A stretch of DNA of 64,000 bases from an uncultured Acetatifactor sp. (lineage in GTDB: Bacteria; Bacillota; Clostridia; Lachnospirales; Lachnospiraceae), in the NCBI GenBank assembly GCA_910584865.1, contig CAJUCE010000025.1, forward strand, positions 17,117 to 81,116, written 5' to 3'. This document shows, in pieces, positions 1-9,790 of the stretch (the stretch's first letter is position 1; the number at the start of each line of letters is the position of its first letter). The notes beneath the pieces are model-generated. The model did no database searches, was not told where the DNA came from, and saw only the letters and a list, made by a program, of their open reading frames with translations. The translations under genes were made by a program, and so were the position numbers.

Positions 1-2457
1 CGCCTTGCGCTCTCCGGCCCGTCTCTGTCTGTCGGCATGCTCAAAGAGATTTTCCACACCGTAATTCAATGCCTGCGCCGCCATTAAATTATCCGCACTG
101 GCAGGCAAATCTCCTCTCTGCAGCATGGCAACGCTATCCTGATCCGCGGCGCTGACTGCCTGACGCTGCTCCTGCAGCTGCTCCTGATTGTATTCTCTTG
201 TAGCATTTTCATCAGGTGACACTTCTGTCAGAACATCATTTGCAACCTTGACAAATGCATCGGATGTCTGCTTTACAGCCGTTTGCTCCGCCTTGTCCTG
301 CGTAGTCTGCGGTTTTCCGGCAACTTCACTTTCAGTCTCTGCTATGGCCGCCCCTGCAGCCTTTTCACTGCCTCCGGATGCCTCCTCCTGCTCTCTGGCC
401 GCTTCGTTCGCCGCCCTGATATCCGCCACAGTCTTGACAAATGCCTTGGATATCTGCTCCGATATACTCTCTCCCCTGTGCGCGGGCTTGGGAATATCCC
501 CCAGCTCATCCGGCACGCGTATATCCACTCTCTTTCTCCGGTTCCCCTGCAGCGCAGATAAAAGATTCGAAAAATGCAGCTCTGCCTGGGCATTTACAAG
601 AGCACCCACTGCCGCTCCTTCCGCTTTCTCGATCTGCCGCACCAGACGATATATTCCAATATAGCTCTCCCGCTCTTCCGGAGTAATCTCATTATTCCGC
701 TCCAGTCCATACAGGAATCTGCTGTAGCTCTCAGCCTCCTTTTTATACTCCGGAGGCAGGGAATTAAAGTATTTCTCCAGCTCCCCGATACTCTTCTCCA
801 AAGGATTGAAGCCGTCCCGAATCATCTTCAGCGTAGCAGCCGGCGTCAGCTTCTCCAGAACGTTCTGTACCTGTCTGTCAGCATTCCTGACCGCCTCCAC
901 ATTGGGAACAGTCATCTCCATCTGATTGTATCCAAGGATTCTCACGGCTCTGCGATTCTCATCCGTGAGCTCCAGACCCAGATCTTTCAATATATGATCC
1001 ACGCTGGCAAAGGCTTTCTCAATGCTGTCTCCCATATCGTCTCTGGGAGCAGTCATCAGTTTCTCATAGCTGGCCTGTGCCTTTTCATAATTATCCTGCA
1101 GTACCTTACCTTCGTTATAAATCGTCTCCAAAGAGGCACTTCCCTGCCCTTTGGCAAACATTCCCAGCACATCCGCAGGCAGTCCGGGTAGCTGATCCGT
1201 CACATTGCTGACTCTGCGGTAGTCATGGTATTTTTCCACAGCCTGAGAATCTTTGGGGAAATACTGGCCCGCCAGCTCGTATTCCGCCTGTTTCAAAGCC
1301 TCTATCAGCTCTTCCATAGGCGCCGTATCAATGGAAAATCCGCTCCGCAGCAACTTAACATTCACCTCGGCCGTCATACGCAGCCTGACTTCCTCCAGCT
1401 GCCTTCTCGCCGTAATATCACCTACGCTGGCCTCCCATACAGCGCTGCTGTGGTAATACTCTGAAACGGCTGCCGCTTTCTCGTACAAATTCTCCTGCCT
1501 TCCCGTCAGGGAGGCATGTATGGGACTCTTCCCCTGCGCCACGGCAGCCGCAACCGCTTCCCCGAAACGCTCTTCGGACACCGGCAGTTCAATATCCTGC
1601 AGTTCCTCCAGCCTCTTCAGATTATCCGCTGTAATCGGCAGTCCTTTATCTAAAAGCCATCCGGCGCTGCTCCTGGTCTGGGCATTGACTTCCCTGCCGG
1701 AGGCCTTAATCACCCTGTCAATCTGCTCCGCAAGTTCGCCGCTTCGCTCCCGTCCCGCACTCTGCGTATAATATCCGTGCACATCCTCCGCATAAAATCT
1801 GGGCGCAGAATTGCCTCTCCCCGCACCGCTGCTCTGCGCCAGGTATAAATTCCAAATCTCCGCCTGCATTTCATTGTCGATCAGATAACTGCGCGTACCG
1901 TCTTCCATGGGCTGCAATTCCGAGCTCATCGTCCACGCCTGTGACAATGCCGACAGATTGTCCCTGGTCAGGGGCACATCCGCCTCCTGAAACTTCTCCA
2001 GGACAGTCTTGGCCAGCCCTTCGCTGCCCAGCGCCGCTGCAAGCTTTCCCACATCCATACTATCTGTGTAGCCCACAATATGTTTACCGGCTCTGGCCAG
2101 CTCTGCCTTGATCTTATCTACAATGGTCACGGCCTCTTCCGGATCCATACTGCCGAAATCAAATCCTTCTTCCTGCAGCTTGGCATAATCCGCGTCGGAC
2201 AGGGTATGCGACATCACTGTCATATAATCACGCATGACCCCTACATCCATGTCAGACGTCTCCTGCTGCAATTCCAGCAGACTTTTCCCTCTCTCTCCTC
2301 CCATTCCCGGGATATCCGCCCTTGCGTTATTGCCGTAAAAAGCTGCAAAGGGTGCCTGAGATGTCACGGCGCCATGCTGTCCCCTCGAGGCTCTGTTTCT
2401 TTCCGCATGCCGTCTTTCCGCTTCCTTAATTGCCTGTTCCGTAAATGTGATTTTCAC
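1..2457 (-). CDS. Large DUF6240-like protein, 3' end outside window
   Basis: The minus-strand frame is open from a GTG at 2457-2455 to the window edge (about 819 residues seen). The GTG is chosen because AGGAGA sits 7 nt upstream and the protein opens VKITFTEQAIKEAE. The protein is hydrophilic, alanine/glutamate-rich and probably largely helical, with no membrane segment. A short motif recurs: VPLTRDNLSA (near 1960), LPITADNLKR (near 1635) and LPASADNLMA (near 90). Such spaced LPxTxDNL motifs are what I recall of DUF6240 proteins of Lachnospiraceae, some of them near flagellar genes; the family name is recalled, not searched. It is downstream of glgB in the same direction. Function unknown. 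Confidence 0.75.
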   Translation of the reverse strand, partial: MKITFTEQAIKEAERRHAERNRASRGQHGAVTSQAPFAAFYGNNARADIPGMGGERGKSLLELQQETSDMDVGVMRDYMTVMSHTLSDADYAKLQEEGFDFGSMDPEEAVTIVDKIKAELARAGKHIVGYTDSMDVGKLAAALGSEGLAKTVLEKFQEADVPLTRDNLSALSQAWTMSSELQPMEDGTRSYLIDNEMQAEIWNLYLAQSSGAGRGNSAPRFYAEDVHGYYTQSAGRERSGELAEQIDRVIKASGREVNAQTRSSAGWLLDKGLPITADNLKRLEELQDIELPVSEERFGEAVAAAVAQGKSPIHASLTGRQENLYEKAAAVSEYYHSSAVWEASVGDITARRQLEEVRLRMTAEVNVKLLRSGFSIDTAPMEELIEALKQAEYELAGQYFPKDSQAVEKYHDYRRVSNVTDQLPGLPADVLGMFAKGQGSASLETIYNEGKVLQDNYEKAQASYEKLMTAPRDDMGDSIEKAFASVDHILKDLGLELTDENRRAVRILGYNQMEMTVPNVEAVRNADRQVQNVLEKLTPAATLKMIRDGFNPLEKSIGELEKYFNSLPPEYKKEAESYSRFLYGLERNNEITPEERESYIGIYRLVRQIEKAEGAAVGALVNAQAELHFSNLLSALQGNRRKRVDIRVPDELGDIPKPAHRGESISEQISKAFVKTVADIRAANEAAREQEEASGGSEKAAGAAIAETESEVAGKPQTTQDKAEQTAVKQTSDAFVKVANDVLTEVSPDENATREYNQEQLQEQRQAVSAADQDSVAMLQRGDLPASADNLMAAQALNYGVENLFEHADRQRRAGERKA

Positions 2458-2530
2458 AATCGTTTCTCCTGCCCGGCTCCGCCGCACTCCGTTTCATTTC
2501 CCGCCGAAGACCGCAATTTATTTTACAAAC

Positions 2531-2592
2531 GTGCGCCGCTGGGCGCACCTGTCAAAAAGGTGCAAGCGCCTCTCACTGCACTCACACCTTTT
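2531..2592 (-). terminator. Two hairpins after glgB, possible terminator
   Basis: Between glgB and the next gene lie two inverted repeats: AAAAGGTG/CACCTTTT (2555-2562 and 2585-2592) and GTGCGCC/GGCGCAC (2531-2537 and 2542-2548). On the minus strand the first is followed by T-rich sequence, so partial termination is plausible; the second has only a weak T-run. Confidence 0.4.
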
Positions 2593-2632
2593 ATTTCGGT
2601 AAATACCAGAAAAACCTTTACCCTGAAAGCTC

Positions 2633-4546
2633 TTAAAACACAAACACCGCGGCCCCGTAAGGCGGTAAATCCACGGAAATGGAATACTCCCTGCCCTGGC
2701 AGGGTACCGCTTCCGCCAGAATTTCCTTCTCAATCTCATTTCCCCAGCCGCCGAATCTTTTCTCATCGCTGTTGAGCAGCAGACGATACTTTTTCTTCTT
2801 CGACACCGTGGGTACCGGCACCCGGTAGCCCTCCCGTTTTATGGGCGTCATGTTCAGCACAAACAACAGACGGTTGGTTTTCCTGGATGATTTTCTCACA
2901 AAGGAATACACACTGTTTTCGCCGTCATTTGCATTCATCCACTCAAATCCGTCCCATGAATCATCGATCTCATAGAAGGCCGGATACTTCCGGTATAATT
3001 GCAGCAATTCTTTCACATAAGCCTGCAGACCCCGGTTCGTCTCCTCCTTCAGTAGAAACCAATCCAGCTCTCTCTCCTCACTCCACTCCCGCTCCTGGCC
3101 GAAATCCTGCCCCATGAAAAGAAGCTTCTTGCCGCTGTGGCCGAACATGTATGTATAACCTGCCCGTAGATTGGCATACTTATCAACCTTGTACCCGGGC
3201 ATCTTATTCACCATAGAGCATTTCAAATGTACTACCTCATCATGGGAGAGGGGAAGTATATACTTCTCTGCCTCGTTGTAGCTCATGGCAAAGGTCATGG
3301 AATTGTGATTTCCCTTTCTATACAAAGGATCCAGCTTCATATACTCACAGAAATCATGCATCCAGCCCATATTCCACTTAAAGGTAAATCCCAGACTGTC
3401 GCCGCCGATCTCACCGGTCACGTTAGGCCACGCCGTGGATTCCTCCGCCACCGTAATAAAGCCCGGATAGGTTCCTCTCACCACGGAATTGAGGTGCTTG
3501 AAAAATTCGATAGCCTCCAGATTCTGATTTCCGCCGTATTTATTGGGCAGCCACTGACCGTCCTTCTTACCATAATCCAGATACAGCATGGACGCCACCG
3601 CATCCACCCGGATACCGTCTATGTGAAATTCCCTCAGCCAGAACAACACATTGGCAATGAGGAAATTCTTCACTTCCGGCTTGCCGTAGTTGAAAATCTT
3701 GGTACCCCAGTCAGGATGGGAGCCCAGTCTCGGATCCGGATGTTCGAAAATACAGCTGCCGTCAAATTCCGCCAGGCCATGGGCATCCGTGGCAAAATGC
3801 GCCGGTACCCAGTCCAAAATCACCCCTACGTTCATGCCATGCATTTTGTCTATCAAATAGCGGAAATCCTCCGGCGTGCCGTAACGGGATGTGGGCGCAT
3901 AATATCCCGTTACCTGATATCCCCAGGAGCCGTCAAAAGGGTGCTCCAGCACCCCCATCAGCTCAATATGGGTATATTTCATCTCTTTCAGATATTCCGC
4001 AATCTTGTCCGCAAACTCACGATAATTGTAAAAGCCTTCTTTTCCGTCCGGATGTTTCATAAAGGAACCGATATGACATTCATAAATTGCCATGGGCTGC
4101 CGGTTCACGTCCCTTTTGTCCCTGGCTTCCATCCACCTTTTATCCGCCCAGGCAAAGCCCTCCAAATCCGCCACAATAGAAGCGGTTCCCGGCCGAAGCT
4201 CCGCATAATTTGCAAAAGGGTCCGCCTTGTAAAGCCTGCGTCCATCCCGGGCCGTGACCAAAAACTTATACATATCTCCCGTTTTTGCTCCGGGAACAAA
4301 CAATCCCCAAATCCCCACAGGCCCCAGTTTCTCCATGGGATGTGCCTCCTCCGCCCAGTCATTGAAGCTGCCTATGACATGCACCGCCGCAGCATTCGGC
4401 GCCCATACCCCGAAATAGACGCCCTTTTCCCCCTCTTCCTCGGAAACATGAGCACCCAGCTTTTTATAAATATCATAATGGGTTGCCTGTGAAAAGAGAT
4501 ACTGGTCAGCTTCTGAAATAAATACCTTGCCTCGTGCTTCAGTCAT
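2633..4546 (-). CDS. glgB: 1,4-alpha-glucan branching enzyme
   Basis: GlgB makes alpha-1,6 branches in glycogen by cutting an alpha-1,4 chain and transferring it. The sequence has the N-terminal CBM48-like beta-sandwich (VYFGVWAPNAAAVHVIGSFNDW), the GH13 barrel with the nucleophile Asp in GIRVDAVASMLYLD, the acid/base Glu in VAEESTAWP, the transition-state motif LSHDEVVH, and a C-terminal beta domain. About 640 residues is normal. I place the start at 4546, where AGGTGG lies 7 nt upstream. An in-frame ATG at 4564 overlaps the previous stop by 4 nt and is the alternative. No other glycogen gene is present nearby. Confidence 0.95.
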   Translation of the reverse strand: MTEARGKVFISEADQYLFSQATHYDIYKKLGAHVSEEEGEKGVYFGVWAPNAAAVHVIGSFNDWAEEAHPMEKLGPVGIWGLFVPGAKTGDMYKFLVTARDGRRLYKADPFANYAELRPGTASIVADLEGFAWADKRWMEARDKRDVNRQPMAIYECHIGSFMKHPDGKEGFYNYREFADKIAEYLKEMKYTHIELMGVLEHPFDGSWGYQVTGYYAPTSRYGTPEDFRYLIDKMHGMNVGVILDWVPAHFATDAHGLAEFDGSCIFEHPDPRLGSHPDWGTKIFNYGKPEVKNFLIANVLFWLREFHIDGIRVDAVASMLYLDYGKKDGQWLPNKYGGNQNLEAIEFFKHLNSVVRGTYPGFITVAEESTAWPNVTGEIGGDSLGFTFKWNMGWMHDFCEYMKLDPLYRKGNHNSMTFAMSYNEAEKYILPLSHDEVVHLKCSMVNKMPGYKVDKYANLRAGYTYMFGHSGKKLLFMGQDFGQEREWSEERELDWFLLKEETNRGLQAYVKELLQLYRKYPAFYEIDDSWDGFEWMNANDGENSVYSFVRKSSRKTNRLLFVLNMTPIKREGYRVPVPTVSKKKKYRLLLNSDEKRFGGWGNEIEKEILAEAVPCQGREYSISVDLPPYGAAVFVF

Positions 4547-4560
4547 TTCGATACCACCTT

Positions 4561-7500
4561 TCATGCCACAAAATCCTTTTCGGTCAAAATAATCATATCT
4601 TCATCGTCATACCGCCTGGCCAGGAGAATATCCAGGAAATGGCCCAGTGTCTTCCTGCTGGCATGACGGATGGCCTCATCCACAATCTGCTTTACTTCAA
4701 TGACGGTCACCACATGGTCTATGGTCTGGCACTCCTCAATCCTGGTGTGCAATGCCAGCACGCCCAGATCATCGATGGAATATTCCTTTTCCCTGGCATA
4801 TCGCCTGCCGAAAGATACCAGCACATCATTGCTCAGCGCCTCCAGATCCATTCTGGCCGTAAAATCGCCGAACAGCTCCGGCGTACCCAGGAAAAGCTTC
4901 TGGATCGCCTTCTTTGTATCCTCCAGAATCACAATAATGCCGAATTTTTCCTGCTGCAACGCCGAATGCAGCATCCCGGCTGTCCTGGTATTCATGCCTG
5001 ACGCCTTCTGAATAATCAATGCGCCGTTATGCAGCTGATCCAGCGTCTCCCGCACATCCTTCTGGTTCAATCCCTGGCCCGATATCTTTGCCACCCTGCC
5101 GGAGAAATTGCGGTCCGTCATACTCACTTCCCGAATCATATTCCTGGCCAGCGTCAGTGTATCCATTCCCTCCTCACCGGTGATGATCACATTACCGGTA
5201 TAAGCTGCCATGCTGATGCCATCCAGGGCCTTCACCAGCTGTTCTCTGGACTGGCGGCTCTGAATGAAAGGGGCAAACAACTCCTTCTCCTCCCGGCTCA
5301 AGCTCCGCACTCTGGCTCTGTCATGTTCCAGTGCCGTCTTCCCCGATCCCTTGGCGGCCTCGGTTCCCTCCCCTGCCGTTTCTTCCTTCCCGGGGCGCGT
5401 CCTCTCCGTTCCCTCTTCCGTCTTCACGGCGGCTGCCGCTTCCTCTGCATCTTCCAAATCTTCCAGCTGTTCCAACGCTTCCATATAGTCCAATGCCTCG
5501 GAAGAGACCGACTGCTCGTCCCATTCTTCCGCAAGTTCCCTGTCAGTCACCGGATCCCCGGGCGTCTCCTCTGTTTCTGACGGAGTCTCCTGTGAATCTG
5601 ACTCTTCTGTAAAATCCCAGTCTACAGGTCCGTCTTCTTCTATGTAACGTTCCTGTTCTTCGCCTGTCTCTTCCTCTTCCGCTGCGTCTTCTTCATAGCC
5701 GGAACCCGCCGCATAATCCCAATCGGCCCCTTCCGGGCCTTCCGCATATGTCTCCGGGTCTTCATACGCCTCTTCCGCGGACAATCCTCCCGCATATTCC
5801 TCATACCCGGTGCTTTCCGCATACTCCCAACCGGCTCCTTCCGGATCTTCCGCATACGTCTCCGGGTCTTCATAAACATCTTCTACGGACAATCCCTCCG
5901 CGCCTTCCTCATACCCGGCGCTTTCCGCATACTCCCAACCGGCTCCTTCCGGGTCTTCCGCATACGTCTCCGGGTCTTCATAAACATCTTCTACGGGCAA
6001 TCCCTCCGCGCTTTCCTCATATCCGGCGCTTTCCGCATACTCCCAACCGGCTCCTTCCGGGTCTTCCGCATACGTCTCCGGGTCTTCATAAACATCTTCT
6101 ACGGGCAATCCCTCCGCGCTTTCCTCATATCCGGTGCCTTCCGCATACTCCCAACCGGCTCCTTCCGGGTCTTCCGCATACGTCTCCGGATCTTCATAAA
6201 CATCTTCTACGGGCAATCCCTCCGCGCTTTCCTCATACCCGGTGCTTTCCGCATACTCCCAACCGGCCGTCTCATGTCCCTCTTCCATGGAGTCCCAGCC
6301 TGACGCCGTTTCGCCGTACTGTCCTTCTTCCGGTATCTCCGCGTCCTCCCTAAATGCAGATGTTTCCCCGGATATCCATGCCTGAGAACCGTCCTTCTCT
6401 GAATACGCCATAACCGCCTCATCAGAATCTGCGGCTGAATTTGGCCCCTCACTCTCATAGACCGCGCCGTCTGCCGAAACTGTCCCCTGACGCTCTGCCG
6501 TCTCTAAATATCCGGTTCCCGATTCTGCCGCCTTCTCTTCTCCAGGCGCATCTGCCTGAGAATCCTTCCTCCCGGCACCTCCCCCTCTTCGCTCCTCACG
6601 CACATCTGCAGTCCCGCCCTGGCCGCCTTCCAGCTGCTCCAGCAAATCGTCTCTCACAGCGGCTTCAAACTCGGTAAACATAGGACCGGTCTGGCGCAAA
6701 ACACGCTCCCGCACTTCTTCCTTGCGCTTCTCTTCGCTTTCCTTCTTTGTCCGCTCCCATTCTTCCAGGATATCCTCTATATTCATCTGGCCGGTAATCT
6801 GTTTCTCCACGGCAGCTTCTCCCGGCAGTACCAAGCTCATCTGCCCGTCTGCCTCCTGAGACAGCGCAGCGGCCGCTTCTGCGGAATCATTGGGAGACAC
6901 CTCATTCTTCTCCTCACCATCTGCCCGATTCCCGCCTTCACGCGTATTTACAGTGCCGATCTCCTCTGGCAGATCTTTTTCCGTAAATTGTTCCGCCTCG
7001 GGAATCTGGTTCTCCGTATCCGCCGTCTCCAGACGCTCCATCTCCCCAGTCTCGCCGAAGAATACTTCCGTCTCTTCCGTTTCCCGCCAGTCCTCCTGAC
7101 CTTCCTCCGCGGACGCATCTCCATAAAATGCCCCGTCAGATTCCCGAGGCGTCTCTGCTTCCTCTCCCCCCAGGACTTCCTGGAGACCTGCCGCCAGCTC
7201 CTCCTGCAGATTGATGGTATTATATTTCCCTACATCCATGGTTTTGACCTGAATCTCCGTCTCTCCCAGATCTTCCTGTTCAAATCCCTCATCCTGCTCC
7301 CCGCCGTAATACTGCCCCTCTTCTTCATAGGTCTCATATGGATAAGCTTCCTGTGGATAATAATTTGCGCTTTCATCGTAAACGGTTTGATCTCCATAAA
7401 TGTCTGCTTCCCCGTTCTCTTCGGCCGGTACAGCCTCCTCGTATGTATCAAATCTTCTGTCGTACACCGCCTGCTGTGACGGTGTCAGGGGCTGGTGCAG

Positions 7501-8058
7501 CATCTTCAATTCCATAGCCTTGACCACATACTTGCCGTCGCCGAACCATAGAATCAGCTCGTCACATTCCTCCACACAACGTGTAGCCAGCCCTACCCTG
7601 TGATAAAGGTATGCCAGCTCATATGCCCACTTTTCCCTGTAATCCCTCTTCTTCAACTCCTCCAGAACGCTGATGCGCTCCTCCAGACTGACATCCTGCG
7701 CCTCGTAAAGTTTATATTTCAGGATATACCGTCCCGAATCCTTCGGCGCTGCCTTTATAAATTCGTCGCAGTATTTCAAAGCCTGTACAAATTCCCCTGT
7801 CTTAATACAAATCTCGCAGAGAGAATAGCATATGGATTTGCCGCCCGGCCTTTTGTCATAAGCCAGAAGCAGCATATTTTTCGCATCTTCAAATCTTCGG
7901 TTTACTTTGTACAAATCGCTGATCGTACAAAGCATCCTGACGCTTTTCACCCTCCGCCAGTCTATGGTGTCGGCAATCTCAGCGGCCTGCGCATAGGCTT
8001 TCTCCTCTATCAGCGATTTGATTTCATCCGATCTTATTTTATATTCATATTTATCCAA
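4561..8058 (-). CDS. TPR protein with tandem acidic repeats and degenerate AAA+-like C-terminus
   Basis: About 1165 residues in three parts. The first ~210 residues are helical TPR-like pairs (KAYAQAAEIADTIDWR, FEDAKNMLLLAYDKRP, FVQALKYCDEFIKAAP). The middle is very acidic and holds five close copies plus one decayed copy of a 36-residue unit (WEYAESxGYEESAEG...VEDVYEDPETYAEDPE). The last ~250 residues resemble an AAA+ fold: NVIITGEEGMDTLTLA at the Walker A position lacks the GK[ST], and GALIIQKASG stands where Walker B is expected without the acidic pair. The TTG at 8058 (LDKYEYK, AGGGAG 9 nt upstream) is preferred to the ATG at 8076, which has no ribosome site; relatives I recall begin MDKYEYK. 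The N-terminal half is a conserved Lachnospiraceae family of unknown role; a scaffold is an inference. Confidence 0.85.
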   Translation of the reverse strand: MDKYEYKIRSDEIKSLIEEKAYAQAAEIADTIDWRRVKSVRMLCTISDLYKVNRRFEDAKNMLLLAYDKRPGGKSICYSLCEICIKTGEFVQALKYCDEFIKAAPKDSGRYILKYKLYEAQDVSLEERISVLEELKKRDYREKWAYELAYLYHRVGLATRCVEECDELILWFGDGKYVVKAMELKMLHQPLTPSQQAVYDRRFDTYEEAVPAEENGEADIYGDQTVYDESANYYPQEAYPYETYEEEGQYYGGEQDEGFEQEDLGETEIQVKTMDVGKYNTINLQEELAAGLQEVLGGEEAETPRESDGAFYGDASAEEGQEDWRETEETEVFFGETGEMERLETADTENQIPEAEQFTEKDLPEEIGTVNTREGGNRADGEEKNEVSPNDSAEAAAALSQEADGQMSLVLPGEAAVEKQITGQMNIEDILEEWERTKKESEEKRKEEVRERVLRQTGPMFTEFEAAVRDDLLEQLEGGQGGTADVREERRGGGAGRKDSQADAPGEEKAAESGTGYLETAERQGTVSADGAVYESEGPNSAADSDEAVMAYSEKDGSQAWISGETSAFREDAEIPEEGQYGETASGWDSMEEGHETAGWEYAESTGYEESAEGLPVEDVYEDPETYAEDPEGAGWEYAEGTGYEESAEGLPVEDVYEDPETYAEDPEGAGWEYAESAGYEESAEGLPVEDVYEDPETYAEDPEGAGWEYAESAGYEEGAEGLSVEDVYEDPETYAEDPEGAGWEYAESTGYEEYAGGLSAEEAYEDPETYAEGPEGADWDYAAGSGYEEDAAEEEETGEEQERYIEEDGPVDWDFTEESDSQETPSETEETPGDPVTDRELAEEWDEQSVSSEALDYMEALEQLEDLEDAEEAAAAVKTEEGTERTRPGKEETAGEGTEAAKGSGKTALEHDRARVRSLSREEKELFAPFIQSRQSREQLVKALDGISMAAYTGNVIITGEEGMDTLTLARNMIREVSMTDRNFSGRVAKISGQGLNQKDVRETLDQLHNGALIIQKASGMNTRTAGMLHSALQQEKFGIIVILEDTKKAIQKLFLGTPELFGDFTARMDLEALSNDVLVSFGRRYAREKEYSIDDLGVLALHTRIEECQTIDHVVTVIEVKQIVDEAIRHASRKTLGHFLDILLARRYDDEDMIILTEKDFVA
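5700..6270 (-). repeat. 108-bp in-gene tandem repeat (five copies plus one decayed)
   Basis: The segment beginning atactcccaa recurs at 5821, 5929, 6037, 6145 and 6253, exactly 108 bp apart, with a diverged sixth copy near 5713. Each unit codes for 36 residues in frame, so copy-number changes would keep the reading frame. The central copies are almost identical, which suggests recent expansion. Confidence 0.95.
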
Positions 8059-8130
8059 GGTAATCCGCTCCCTCATCTGGTGTCAGCAACGGGGAAGTTG
8101 CTCCGTATATCATACCCGACATTATCCTTT

Positions 8131-8160
8131 AGTTTAACACACACACCACAGATATGTCAA
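8131..8160 (-). promoter_or_regulatory. Probable sigma-A promoter for the TPR gene
   Basis: On the minus strand: TTGACA (8160-8155), 18-nt spacer, TAAACT (8136-8131), about 70 bp before the chosen TTG start. Confidence 0.55.
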
Positions 8161-8191
8161 AAGGAAATGCACTTGGTCGAAGGTAAATTTA

Positions 8192-9043
8192 TCAAAATAA
8201 CAAATTGCTTAACATGGCAAATTGCTCCAATGTAAGCGCCTCCCCTCTGACTGCCGGGGGAAGCTGCATCTGTTCCAGAGCTGCCGCAATCTGCTCCCTG
8301 GAAATTCCCAATTCAGGCGCGTTCCCAAGTCCGTTCACCAGGGTCTTCCTTCGCTGATTAAAAGAAGCTCTGATTATGGCAAAAAACTGCTCTTCCGCGT
8401 TTACTTTTACAGGCGGCGTATCGTATTTCTCCAGACATATCACCGAACTCCCCACCTGGGGTCTGGGGATAAAACAGTTCTGGGGCACATATGCCACAAT
8501 CTCCGGCCTGGCATAATACTGCACCGCCAGGGAAAGGGCTCCGTAATCCTTTGTACCCGGCCCGGCCTGCATCCGCTGCGCCACTTCCTTCTGTACCATG
8601 ACGGTAATACTCTTTAGAGGAACGTGGTTTTCAAACAGGCCCATGATAATCGGCGTTGTTATGTAATAGGGCAGATTGGCCACCACCTTCAGCGCCTTCC
8701 CCCGTTCCCTGGCCAGCTTCTTCACATCCATCTTCAAAATATCCTGATTGATGAGGGTCACATTGGTATAAGCCGACAATGTCTCCTCCAAAATAGGAAT
8801 TAAATTGCGGTCTATCTCTACCGCCACCACTTCTCCTGCCCGTTCCGCCAGATATTGGGTCATGGTACCGATCCCGGGGCCGATCTCCAGGACACAGTCA
8901 TCTTCGGTAAGATCAGCAGCCCCCATAATTTTATCCAACACTCTGGTATCTATGAGAAAATTCTGACCGTATTTTTTCTGAAAAATGAAATGATATTTCT
9001 GCAGCACCTCGATGGTGTTGCCGGGAATTCCCAGGTTTGCCAT
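8192..9043 (-). CDS. rsmA: 16S rRNA dimethyladenosine transferase
   Basis: RsmA (KsgA) dimethylates A1518 and A1519 at the 3' end of 16S rRNA using SAM. Visible motifs are KKYGQNFLIDTRVLDKI at the N-terminus, the SAM site VLEIGPGIGTMTQYLAE, the acidic motif VVAVEID, and the catalytic NLPYYITTPII. A C-terminal helical domain follows (ASFNQRRKTLVNGL). 283 residues is normal. The ATG at 9043 is chosen because AGGAG lies 8 nt upstream; the in-frame GTG at 9049 is too close to that site. It follows the HAD gene by 11 nt in the same direction. Confidence 0.96.
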   Translation of the reverse strand: MANLGIPGNTIEVLQKYHFIFQKKYGQNFLIDTRVLDKIMGAADLTEDDCVLEIGPGIGTMTQYLAERAGEVVAVEIDRNLIPILEETLSAYTNVTLINQDILKMDVKKLARERGKALKVVANLPYYITTPIIMGLFENHVPLKSITVMVQKEVAQRMQAGPGTKDYGALSLAVQYYARPEIVAYVPQNCFIPRPQVGSSVICLEKYDTPPVKVNAEEQFFAIIRASFNQRRKTLVNGLGNAPELGISREQIAAALEQMQLPPAVRGEALTLEQFAMLSNLLF

Positions 9044-9054
9044 TTCCACTTCTC

Positions 9055-9750
9055 CTATTCCACTTCTTCTGCACGTCCGATGTCTGCACTGCTGCCGCTT
9101 TTTAATTCCTGCTGCAAATAATCCCTGACTTCAAACAGATCCTTCCGGATCAGAAAGCTTAACCGCTTCATCTCCTCATCCGGCTCTATCATATCCGGCA
9201 CCATGATCGGGCACATCCCCGCAGCATGGGCGGAGCGGATCCCATTGGGCGAATCCTCAATCGCATAGGCTTCCTCCGGCTGCACCCCCAGCCTGTCACA
9301 GGCCATGAGATAAATATCTGGCCTCGGCTTGGAATGCTCGATCATATCTCCCGTTATCACTACGCTGAAATAACCCTTTAATCCGGACTGTTCCAGATAC
9401 CTGTAGACGGAACTGCTCCTGGTGGAAGAGGCCAGCCCTATGGCATACCCTGCCCCTTTCAGCCACTCCAGGATCTGCGGCGCTCCCGGCTTAACAGGCA
9501 GGCCGTTTTCCGCCATATACTCCTGAAGCCATTCGCTGGACTGCTGCCGGAATGCGGGATAGTCAAAGTCCTCTCCATAAGCTTTCAGAACAATCTGCCT
9601 GCTGTCATTGGCATTCAATCCGATACATTGCGGAAAGATTTCCTCCATATCCGGCAAACCGTTTTTCTTCGCGATGGCCATCCAGGCTTTCATGCACACC
9701 ACCTCTGTGTCAAATAGAACGCCGTCCATATCAAATACAACCGCTTTCAT
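9055..9750 (-). CDS. HAD-superfamily phosphatase, beta-phosphoglucomutase-like
   Basis: A 231-residue HAD subclass I enzyme. Motif I is DMDGVLFDTE near the start (nucleophile Asp), motif II is LASSTRS, the lysine of motif III is in HSKPRPDIY, and motif IV is IEDSPNGIRSA. A helical cap (about 15-85) follows motif I, as in PgmB and small sugar-phosphate phosphatases. The substrate cannot be read from the sequence. It is 11 nt upstream of rsmA, probably co-transcribed. The C-terminal 25 residues are polar and not part of the fold. Confidence 0.88.
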   Translation of the reverse strand: MKAVVFDMDGVLFDTEVVCMKAWMAIAKKNGLPDMEEIFPQCIGLNANDSRQIVLKAYGEDFDYPAFRQQSSEWLQEYMAENGLPVKPGAPQILEWLKGAGYAIGLASSTRSSSVYRYLEQSGLKGYFSVVITGDMIEHSKPRPDIYLMACDRLGVQPEEAYAIEDSPNGIRSAHAAGMCPIMVPDMIEPDEEMKRLSFLIRKDLFEVRDYLQQELKSGSSADIGRAEEVE

Positions 9751-9790
9751 CTGTGTCCTCCCTCCCCTGCCGTGTGCTCATGCGTACAAA

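Noticed and set aside
5748..6353. Plus-strand proline/histidine-rich frame of about 200 codons
   Set aside because: It is the antisense of the 108-bp acidic repeats of the TPR gene; its repeat pattern comes from that gene and it has no ribosome site.
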